Below, piece by piece: positions 1 to 5,000 of a stretch of DNA of 5,495 nucleotides (position 1 is its first letter; every line of letters begins with the position of its first letter). Where the stretch lies: contig JALRAW010000120.1 of the NCBI GenBank assembly GCA_023257975.1, positions 1 to 5,495 on the forward strand, read 5' to 3'. Source of the stretch: Candidatus Fonsibacter sp. (GTDB lineage Bacteria > Pseudomonadota > Alphaproteobacteria > Pelagibacterales > Pelagibacteraceae). Position numbers and translations under genes: made by a program. The notes beneath the pieces are model-generated. The model saw only the letters and a program-made list of their open reading frames with translations. It did no database searches and had not been told where the DNA came from.

Positions 1-1
1 G

Positions 2-145
2 GCAAATCAAGGTGCACAGGTGATTCATATCTCTGGTGTTTTATTTTTTAGAATAATCTTTTCTTTGTTAATTGTTTTTCTAATACTCTTTTTGTACAAA
101 AAATTTCAGGGCTTATTTAACAAAATTGTTTTTGTTAAAATCTAA
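2..145 (+). CDS. C-terminal fragment of an unidentified membrane protein (5' end outside window)
   Basis: An open frame enters from the left edge and ends at a TAA at 143-145, giving 47 residues. The visible part starts ANQGAQVIHISG, then has one strongly hydrophobic segment of about 23 residues (VLFFRIIFSLLIVFLILFLY), then a short lysine-rich tail (KKFQGLFNK). The positive residues after the helix suggest the tail is cytoplasmic. The other forward frame at this edge hits a stop by base 51. The FkbM methyltransferase starts 16 bases after the stop on the same strand, so the two are probably co-transcribed. A polysaccharide flippase or another surface-glycan membrane protein would fit that neighbour, but nothing in the fragment proves it and I do not recognise the family. 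Confidence 0.6.
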   Translation, partial: ANQGAQVIHISGVLFFRIIFSLLIVFLILFLYKKFQGLFNKIVFVKI

Positions 146-161
146 TAATTATATTTAAAGA

Positions 162-848
162 ATGATTAAAATGTTTTCTAATTTATTTGAAAAAATTCAT
201 ATTTTACAAAACATATATATAAAAAATAATTTTTTTAATAAAAAAGAAAGTTATTCAATGGATAAAGAGGATCTAGTAATTAAAGAATATTTTAAGAGTA
301 AAAACAAAGGATTTTACGTAGACGTTGGTTGTTATCATCCTTTGCAAAGGAATAATACAATGCTTTTATACCAAAAAGGATGGAGAGGTATCAATATTGA
401 TATTAGTGATTTTTCTATAAAATTATTTAAATTTTTAAGACCAGACGATTTTAATTTAAATCTAGCTGTTTCAAACAAAGAAGGAGAGATTGATATGTTC
501 TTTCAAAAAAAACTCTCCCAATTGTCAACCATTAAAAAAAACCATGCAAAAAATGCTTTTCAAGGAAATATTTTAAATAAGAAAATCTTATCTAAAAGAC
601 TAACATCAATATTAGACGATAGTAAATACAAAGATCAAAAAATTGATTTTTTAAATATAGATGTTGAGGGCGCAGATTTTGAAGCTCTCCAGTCTTTGAA
701 TTTAGATAAATATTCTCCAGAATTAATTTGCATTGAAGTAATCGAAAAAGATCTTGAGAGTAGTGACGTATTCAATTTTTTATATAAAAACAGTTATAAA
801 AAAATTTGGTCAGGAGTTTTTAGCCATATTTTTCAAAGAATGAATTAA
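162..848 (+). CDS. FkbM-family SAM-dependent methyltransferase
   Basis: A 228-residue protein of the FkbM class I methyltransferase family, which transfers a methyl group from S-adenosylmethionine, usually to a hydroxyl of a sugar or polyketide. Seen directly: the SAM-binding motif I region at residues 50-60 (GFYVDVGCYHP), the family-typical NNTMLLYQKGWRGINIDIS at 64-82, where the acidic residue after the second strand would bind the SAM ribose, and the diagnostic FLNIDVEGADFEAL at 163-176 followed by a strand PELICIEV at 186-193. The first ~45 residues are not conserved in character. Length is normal for the family. The start could be the ATG at 162 or the one at 171 (three codons later); neither has a clear Shine-Dalgarno. 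It lies 16 bases after a membrane-protein fragment and converges on the MFS gene. Acceptor unknown; methylation of a surface polysaccharide or glycolipid is an inference from family habit. Confidence 0.9.
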   Translation: MIKMFSNLFEKIHILQNIYIKNNFFNKKESYSMDKEDLVIKEYFKSKNKGFYVDVGCYHPLQRNNTMLLYQKGWRGINIDISDFSIKLFKFLRPDDFNLNLAVSNKEGEIDMFFQKKLSQLSTIKKNHAKNAFQGNILNKKILSKRLTSILDDSKYKDQKIDFLNIDVEGADFEALQSLNLDKYSPELICIEVIEKDLESSDVFNFLYKNSYKKIWSGVFSHIFQRMN

Positions 849-853
849 TTTTT

Positions 854-2056
854 TTAAGACTTAAATTGTGACGCGCAGAAGGTTGCAATTAATCCTGCGA
901 TACCTAAGAATGAAAAAGCTAAAATCCAGTTTGTTTGTGAGCTTATAGGTTGATGATTATTTGTAATATCTAAAATAAATCCAAAAACTGCAGGTGTTAC
1001 GGACCCAAATCCAATTCCTAAAATTGAACGATAAGCAACGGTTCTGCCAACGCAATATTTTGGTGTACTTTCCGTTAAAGCAGCAGTTAAAACACCAGAA
1101 TCTCCAATTGCAAAAAAACTATAAAAAATAGAAATTATAACAATTAAAAATAAATCTAATTCTGCCGTCCAGCCAATTAAAAAAGATAAAATTGCACTAA
1201 ATAAAGAAAAAGAAACTAAAATTTTTTTTCTTCCTAAATGATCAGAAAGATATCCAGCAATTACAGAGGAGAATACGCCAGACAAATGAATTGAAAAACC
1301 AATAATAATGCCTACACTTAAAGTTGCGATAGATATTTTGTTTATAATTATAATACTTAAGAAAACTGGTAGCCAAGACCATAAACCAAATAATTCAATA
1401 GCGTGGGCAGTATATCCCGTTATTAAAAATTTAGTTTTTCTATTTTGATTTAAAGAAAATTTTTTATTTTTTTCTAAAAATTTATATTTTTTGAAAAAAT
1501 CTTCATATACACCTCTTAAAAGAAAAGCTGCTCCAACAAGACTAATTAATGATGCAGTTAAAAAACTTATTTTATATCCGTAGTTAGTTGTAAGAATGTA
1601 ACTTAAAGATAAAGATACTGCATATCCAAAAGATTGACTGCCAAGCATTACACCCATAGCTGCTCCTTTGTTTTTTGATTTAAATTTTTCAGATACTAGG
1701 AGTATGGAGGGTCCGTAAATTCCTCCTTGGGCAAAACCTATAAAAAAATTAATAAAAGTTGCCGTCCAAAAATCTTTAGCAATTAAATAAAAAATAAAAC
1801 TGGATAAAAAATTTATAATTAAATAAATAAAAAGAATTTTATTTGGGTTATAAAAGTCTGAACAGTATGAACTTATAAATAAAGCAAGTGCAAAACCTAT
1901 TACAAGTGATGTTTGTATTAAGCCTGCCTCTGTTGCAGATAATTTCCATAAAGTAATTAACTGCTGTACTGAACCCACGTACATAAAAAAGGTTAAAGCA
2001 GATAATATTCTGCCTATGGCAATAAATTTTAGCCAACTCCAATTATTTATTTGCAT
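854..2056 (-). CDS. Major facilitator superfamily (MFS) transporter, substrate unknown
   Basis: A 400-residue inner-membrane secondary transporter with about 12 hydrophobic helices in two six-helix halves joined by a basic cytoplasmic loop at about 182-210 (FFKKYKFLEKNKK). The MFS signature between helices 8 and 9 is intact at about 267-279 (GYLSDHLGRKK); its counterpart between helices 2 and 3 is degenerate (CSDFYNPNKI, about 65-74). Other family-like stretches are GFAQGGIYGPSILLVSEKF at about 107-125 and the helix 5 glycine-rich MGVMLGSQSFGYA. Start: an in-frame TTG at 2059-2057 sits one codon before the ATG at 2056-2054; I chose ATG. A TAGG at 2069-2066 is 9 bases before ATG, or 6 before TTG, so the longer 401-residue form remains possible. 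The gene is monocistronic as far as visible and ends 5 bases from the FkbM gene. The sequence does not reveal the substrate. Confidence 0.92.
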   Translation of the reverse strand: MQINNWSWLKFIAIGRILSALTFFMYVGSVQQLITLWKLSATEAGLIQTSLVIGFALALFISSYCSDFYNPNKILFIYLIINFLSSFIFYLIAKDFWTATFINFFIGFAQGGIYGPSILLVSEKFKSKNKGAAMGVMLGSQSFGYAVSLSLSYILTTNYGYKISFLTASLISLVGAAFLLRGVYEDFFKKYKFLEKNKKFSLNQNRKTKFLITGYTAHAIELFGLWSWLPVFLSIIIINKISIATLSVGIIIGFSIHLSGVFSSVIAGYLSDHLGRKKILVSFSLFSAILSFLIGWTAELDLFLIVIISIFYSFFAIGDSGVLTAALTESTPKYCVGRTVAYRSILGIGFGSVTPAVFGFILDITNNHQPISSQTNWILAFSFLGIAGLIATFCASQFKS

Positions 2057-2129
2057 CAATAAAGACCTATGATTATTTAATTAAAAAAAATAAAATAAGA
2101 TATTAAATTTTAATTTTTCTATTATTTAA

Positions 2130-2206
2130 GCGCCCGTAGTTCAATTGGATAGAATGCCAGACTACGAATCTGGAGGTTGGAAGTTCGACTCTTTCCGGGC
2201 GCACCA
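2130..2206 (+). tRNA. tRNA-Arg (anticodon ACG)
   Basis: A complete 77-base cloverleaf. Acceptor stem GCGCCCG (2130-2136) pairs perfectly with CGGGCGC (2196-2202), followed by discriminator A2203 and encoded CCA (2204-2206). The D arm carries GTTC with loop AATTGGAT. The anticodon stem CCAGA/TCTGG (2157-2161 with 2169-2173) encloses loop CTACGAA with anticodon ACG at 2164-2166. The variable loop is AGGTT, and the T arm GGAAG/CTTTC has loop TTCGACT. ACG is the bacterial arginine tRNA whose A34 is normally deaminated to inosine by TadA to read CGU, CGC and CGA. It lies between the divergently oriented MFS gene and doxX; I see no convincing -35/-10 pair for it in the A-rich upstream 70 bases. Confidence 0.97.
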
Positions 2207-2209
2207 ATT

Positions 2210-2240
2210 ATGGGTTTATTAAACTTTGATACAAACCTAT
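2210..2240 (+). other. Imperfect stem-loop just after the tRNA
   Basis: ATGGGTTT (2210-2217) can pair with AAACCTAT (2233-2240), giving 8 pairs including one G-T wobble, with a 15-base loop. It begins 3 bases after the tRNA CCA end. No T run follows, so it is not a standard intrinsic terminator; it may serve as a 3' processing barrier or be chance in AT-rich DNA. Confidence 0.25.
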
Positions 2241-2254
2241 AAATTTGATACTAT
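2226..2254 (+). promoter_or_regulatory. Candidate sigma-70 promoter for the DoxX-family gene
   Basis: TTGATA (2226-2231, 5 of 6 to TTGACA) is followed after exactly 17 bases by TACTAT (2249-2254, 4 of 6 to TATAAT). The predicted transcription start would be at about 2261, only about 3 bases before the ATG at 2264. No Shine-Dalgarno precedes that ATG, so a transcript from here would be nearly leaderless. The -35 lies within the first of two direct copies of TTTGATAC (2225-2232 and 2244-2251). In DNA this AT-rich, hexamer matches arise often by chance; read-through from the tRNA is the alternative. Confidence 0.3.
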
Positions 2255-2263
2255 TTATCAACT

Positions 2264-2716
2264 ATGAGAGTTAGTAGAAATTCGAAATATATAATTCCTT
2301 ACTTAGAAAAATTTTATGAATCAACCTCATATTATTCCTATTCACTAATACGATTTGTTGCTGGAGTAATGATGGTGCCCCATGGTTATAGTAAATTATT
2401 TGTAAATTTAAATGGTACCGTTGATTTTTTTAAAAGTGTTCAATTAGAACCTGCCTATCCATTAGCAATTTATATTGGGATATTAGAATTTTTTGGTGGA
2501 ATATTTCTGGCATTAGGATTTTTAACTAGATTTGTAGCAATTCAATTAATAGGACTCTTAGCCGTTGCGACTTTTTATATTCATTTAAAAAATGGTTTTC
2601 TTTGGGTGAAAGGTGGATATGAATATCCATTATTTTGGTTAGTGGTAATGATTGCAATATTTTTCAAAGGTGGAGATAGAGTTTCAATAGATAATTCTTT
2701 ACCAAAAGAATTTTAA
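2264..2716 (+). CDS. DoxX-family integral membrane protein
   Basis: A 150-residue protein of the DoxX family, small four-helix inner-membrane proteins; members have been linked to quinone-dependent redox or thiol homeostasis, but the exact reaction is often unknown. Seen directly: a hydrophilic N-terminus of about 25 residues, helix 1 with the family pattern LIRFVAGVMMVPHGYSKLF (28-46), helix 2 with ILEFFGGIFLALGFLTRFVA (73-92), where the E..GG..LALG.LTR pattern is typical, helix 3 (about 93-108), and helix 4 with GYEYPLFWLVVMIAIFFKGG (118-137), ending in the usual GGDRVSID. Length fits the family. The ATG at 2264 is the only reasonable start because the next methionines lie inside helix 1; no Shine-Dalgarno is visible. 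A second small frame follows in the same reading frame 3 bases after the TAA. The substrate is not determinable here. Confidence 0.88.
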   Translation: MRVSRNSKYIIPYLEKFYESTSYYSYSLIRFVAGVMMVPHGYSKLFVNLNGTVDFFKSVQLEPAYPLAIYIGILEFFGGIFLALGFLTRFVAIQLIGLLAVATFYIHLKNGFLWVKGGYEYPLFWLVVMIAIFFKGGDRVSIDNSLPKEF

Positions 2717-2719
2717 TTT

Positions 2720-2818
2720 GTGTTTAGATATTTATATAATCTCCCTTTAAATAAAGCGGTTATCGTTTTTTTAGTTCTTATCGCTGCGATAATATTATTG
2801 ATCAGCTTGTATGTTTAA
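2720..2818 (+). CDS. Candidate 32-residue single-pass membrane miniprotein
   Basis: A GTG at 2720-2722 opens a 32-codon frame ending at TAA 2816-2818. It begins 3 bases after the DoxX stop and is in the same reading frame as DoxX. The product has a short N-terminus (MFRYLYNLPLNK) with two basic residues, followed by a continuous hydrophobic stretch (AVIVFLVLIAAIILLISLYV), the layout of a one-helix membrane protein with a cytoplasmic N-terminus. The last 24 bases overlap, antisense, the 3' end of the lipid kinase gene. No Shine-Dalgarno is visible, so translational coupling to DoxX or stop-codon read-through would be needed. It could also be a decayed C-terminal extension of DoxX, or chance in AT-rich DNA, where T-rich codons yield hydrophobic residues. 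Confidence 0.4.
   Translation: MFRYLYNLPLNKAVIVFLVLIAAIILLISLYV
2778..2792. repeat. 15-base perfect palindrome between convergent genes
   Basis: TTATCGCTGCGATAA has perfect 7-base arms (TTATCGC/GCGATAA) around a central T. As RNA it could form a 6-pair stem with a CTG loop. It lies 3 bases beyond the 3' end of the lipid kinase gene and inside the candidate miniprotein frame. No T run follows it on either strand, so it is not a classic terminator; a weak bidirectional transcription end or a protein-binding site is possible. Confidence 0.35.
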
Positions 2819-3688
2819 TTCTTCTTTTACTAAAACATTGATTGTTTTCTTCTCATTTTTAATTTGTGCTGGTAAATAACCCAGAAATTCACCATCATAT
2901 TGAATTGGAGTTTTAGTTTTAGAATTTATAAAAATATCATCACTCGTTATTTTAATAAGGTTTTTATTTTCTTTTAATTGTTTGTTTGAAAGAAGAGTAA
3001 AAAAATAGCATAAAAAATTTAATCTTGTTAAGTTATTAAATAGATAAGCGATTATTTTTTTATCAAAAATATTTGTCTCATTGGCTAATTTAAATGCACC
3101 GCCATAATGCATAGCGTTTGTTATAATAATCCAATTTGCCTTATAAATTTTGTTATTTGCAAATATTTTTAGTTCATATTTATTAAAGAATAATAATTTT
3201 AATGTAGCAACAAAAAAAAATAATAATTTCTTAAATATATTTTTTAATATTAAAGATGATTGAATAGTTTTTACAATCTCGGCATCAAAGCCAGCGCTTG
3301 CCATTAAAATGAAATTTTTATTATTTACAGTAGGAACATAAACTTTTTTAGTTTTATTAGATAAAATAGTTTGTGCTATTTTTTCTGCGCTTCCACCGAT
3401 TCCAGCCTCTAAAGCAAAAATATTGGCGGTGCCAAACGGAATTATTGCAAGTGGTTTCTTGTCATTCATTCCATTAACGACTTCATTAATAGTGCCATCT
3501 CCACCAGCCACAACAATAACATCAAATTTATTAATATTTACTTTGCAAAGAACGGTTGCGTGTCCTGGTTTTTCAGTTTTAAAAATTTCTACATTATTTT
3601 CTTTAGAAAGAATTTTATAAATTCTATTTAATTTATATTTTTTAAAGAAGCCAATTTTTGCATTACAGATGATGCAGATTTTTTTCAT
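2795..3688 (-). CDS. YegS/diacylglycerol-kinase-like lipid kinase
   Basis: A 297-residue protein of the DAGK catalytic (LCB5/YegS/DgkB) family, cytosolic or membrane-associated kinases that phosphorylate a lipid hydroxyl, classically diacylglycerol to phosphatidic acid, with ATP. Seen directly: nucleotide-binding GGDGT at 62-66 in VVAGGDGTINEVVNGM, the PFGTAN motif at 84-89, AGFDAE at 132-137, and a C-terminal YDGE at 264-267 contributing to the active site. Length is usual (about 290-300). The region at 145-170 is hydrophobic and basic (LILKNIFKKLLFFFVATLKLLFF), consistent with membrane contact. The ATG at 3688-3686 is preceded by AGAAAG about 7 bases upstream. It is divergent from phoR across 46 bases and converges on doxX. 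The lipid substrate cannot be settled: DgkB-type recycling of diacylglycerol is most likely, while a sphingoid-base or other lipid is possible. Confidence 0.9.
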   Translation of the reverse strand: MKKICIICNAKIGFFKKYKLNRIYKILSKENNVEIFKTEKPGHATVLCKVNINKFDVIVVAGGDGTINEVVNGMNDKKPLAIIPFGTANIFALEAGIGGSAEKIAQTILSNKTKKVYVPTVNNKNFILMASAGFDAEIVKTIQSSLILKNIFKKLLFFFVATLKLLFFNKYELKIFANNKIYKANWIIITNAMHYGGAFKLANETNIFDKKIIAYLFNNLTRLNFLCYFFTLLSNKQLKENKNLIKITSDDIFINSKTKTPIQYDGEFLGYLPAQIKNEKKTINVLVKEELNIQADQ

Positions 3689-3734
3689 ATAAATCTTTCT
3701 AAATAATTATTATTCGATAAGATATAAAAAAAAT
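3689..3734. promoter_or_regulatory. Divergent intergenic region between the lipid kinase and phoR
   Basis: These 46 bases must hold the start signals for both divergent genes unless their promoters lie inside the coding regions. On the minus strand AGAAAG is a plausible ribosome binding site for the kinase. On the plus strand only AT-rich -10-like words (for example GATATA at 3721-3726) are seen and no clear Shine-Dalgarno precedes the phoR ATG. I see no Pho-box-like 11-base repeat here. Confidence 0.4.
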
Positions 3735-4940
3735 ATGTTAAAAATTATATCCACTATTGGATTTTTAGTTACTTTAATATTATTCTTAAATTCCAATATT
3801 ACTGTTGAAATTCTGTTTATTATCAACACTTTTTTTATAATAATATTTTTTTATAAACCAATTTCTACAAAAACTTATTTTCAAAAAAATAATATAGAAA
3901 CTTTAGGAAACAAACTTACTAAAAATGATCTTCAAGAATTATTTATTAATCAATTAGAGGATATAATCATTATTTTAAATAAATTTAATATTATTACTTA
4001 TAGCAATAAAGCTGCGGTAGAAAATTTCGGATCAAATCTTGAGGGAAAACATATTGGTAGCCAGATAAGAATTCCAGAATTACTAGATGCAATTGATAAT
4101 AATAAAATTGATAAGGAATTAAAAAAGATTGATATTGAATTAAAAATTCCAGTTTTTAAATTTTATAAAATTAGTATTATTTCGATAAAATCTGATCATA
4201 CTTTAATTATTATTAGAGATTTTACAGAAATGAGAAAAAGTCAGAATATGAGATCTGACTTTATCGCAAATGCAAGTCATGAACTTAGAACACCACTTGT
4301 TTCATTAAAAGGATTTCTAGAAACGATTACTGACTCAGCAAAAGATGATCCCAAATCGCAAAAAAAATTTTTAGAAATTATGAAATCAGAGGCCAATAAA
4401 ATGGAGGATTTAATTGAAGATTTAATGTCTTTAAGCAGAATTGAACTACAAGAACATATAAAATTAAAAGACAAAGTTGATATTAAAGAAGTTATTGAAA
4501 ACGTTATTTTATTAAATTCTAAAAAGATTAGTGAAAAAAAACTTAATATTAATTTAGATATAAACGAAACAGAAAGATTTGTTATTGGAGACAAAGAGAA
4601 ATTATCAGCAGTATTTTTAAATTTACTAGATAATGCAATTAAGTATAGCAATAACTCAAAATCTATTAAGATTAAAAGCTCTGAAAATAAAAGTAATTTA
4701 AAAAATTACACTTCAATCTCCGTTATCGATGAAGGATTTGGAATAGCGACGGAAGACATACATAGAATTACAGAGAGATTTTTTAGAGCAGATAATATTA
4801 AAAAATTAAAAATAGAAGGAACAGGATTAGGGCTCGCAATTACAAAACATATATTAAATCAGCACAAAGGTGAGCTTAAAATTTCTAGTAAAGAAGGAAA
4901 TGGCAGCGAATTTACAGTATTATTACCTCTAGTTTCTTAA
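3735..4940 (+). CDS. phoR: Phosphate-regulon-type sensor histidine kinase (PhoR-like)
   Basis: A 401-residue inner-membrane sensor kinase. Two hydrophobic segments (about 5-19 and 24-40) separated by only a few residues leave no periplasmic sensor domain, as in PhoR. A PAS-like domain follows at about 66-165 (LEDIIIILNKFNIITYSNKA is its start). The HisKA domain has the H-box SHELRTPL at 181-188 with phospho-acceptor His182. The HATPase domain shows the N-box NLLDNAIKYS at 296-305, G1 DEGFGI at 332-337, the F-box ERFFRAD at 347-353 and G2 GTGLGLAI at 362-369, all intact. PhoR phosphorylates the response regulator PhoB in response to PstSCAB/PhoU status. The phosphate assignment rests on the two-helix/PAS layout, the length and the Pho-box-like repeats 27 bases downstream; phoB, phoU and pst genes are not in the window. 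Start at ATG 3735 has no clear Shine-Dalgarno. Confidence 0.85.
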   Translation: MLKIISTIGFLVTLILFLNSNITVEILFIINTFFIIIFFYKPISTKTYFQKNNIETLGNKLTKNDLQELFINQLEDIIIILNKFNIITYSNKAAVENFGSNLEGKHIGSQIRIPELLDAIDNNKIDKELKKIDIELKIPVFKFYKISIISIKSDHTLIIIRDFTEMRKSQNMRSDFIANASHELRTPLVSLKGFLETITDSAKDDPKSQKKFLEIMKSEANKMEDLIEDLMSLSRIELQEHIKLKDKVDIKEVIENVILLNSKKISEKKLNINLDINETERFVIGDKEKLSAVFLNLLDNAIKYSNNSKSIKIKSSENKSNLKNYTSISVIDEGFGIATEDIHRITERFFRADNIKKLKIEGTGLGLAITKHILNQHKGELKISSKEGNGSEFTVLLPLVS

Positions 4941-4953
4941 TAATTCTGCAACT

Positions 4954-4968
4954 AAAAAGTTACTTTTT
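4954..4968 (+). terminator. Possible weak terminator after phoR
   Basis: AAAAAGT (4954-4960) and ACTTTTT (4962-4968) form a perfect 7-base inverted repeat around a single T, 14 bases after the phoR stop, with the T run as its 3' arm. The stem is almost all A-T with one G-C pair, so it would be weak, and its end overlaps the first Pho-box unit. It may be incidental. Confidence 0.25.
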
Positions 4969-5000
4969 GTCACAAATCTTTAACAAATCTGAAACATAAT
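4967..5000 (+). promoter_or_regulatory. Pho box (three tandem 11-base units) with -10 hexamer
   Basis: Three successive 11-base units are seen: TTGTCACAAAT (4967-4977), CTTTAACAAAT (4978-4988) and CTGAAACATAA (4989-4999). Each has a 7-base core resembling the PhoB half-site CTGTCAT (TTGTCAC, CTTTAAC, CTGAAAC) plus a 4-base A/T spacer, the known period for PhoB binding. Measured from the first 18-base box (4967-4984), CATAAT at 4995-5000 is a -10 hexamer (5 of 6 to TATAAT) after 10 bases, the arrangement expected where PhoB replaces the -35 element. The start of transcription would be near 5007. Position directly after phoR supports the reading; the usual target here would be pstS, which is not what follows. 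Confidence 0.6.

Noticed and set aside
849..866. T run and short palindrome TTAAGACTTAA between the convergent FkbM and MFS genes as a shared terminator
   Set aside because: The stem is only 5-6 pairs, almost all A-T, overlaps the MFS stop, and the T run precedes rather than follows it on the plus strand.
1848..2042. 64-residue minus-strand frame inside the MFS gene
   Set aside because: It overlaps the MFS coding region in another frame, has no family motif, and the MFS reading is far stronger.
2207..2263. Integration (att) site at the tRNA-Arg 3' end
   Set aside because: tRNA-Arg genes are common integration targets, but there is no integrase, no repeated tRNA 3' segment and no composition change downstream of this tRNA.
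3423..3620. 65-residue plus-strand frame opposite the lipid kinase
   Set aside because: It is an antisense shadow of the GGDGT and PFGTAN motif region of the kinase, with no start signal or recognisable domain.
4277..4651. 124-residue minus-strand frame opposite phoR
   Set aside because: It is the antisense of the HisKA/HATPase region; its serine- and leucine-rich composition is what antisense of this coding sequence gives.
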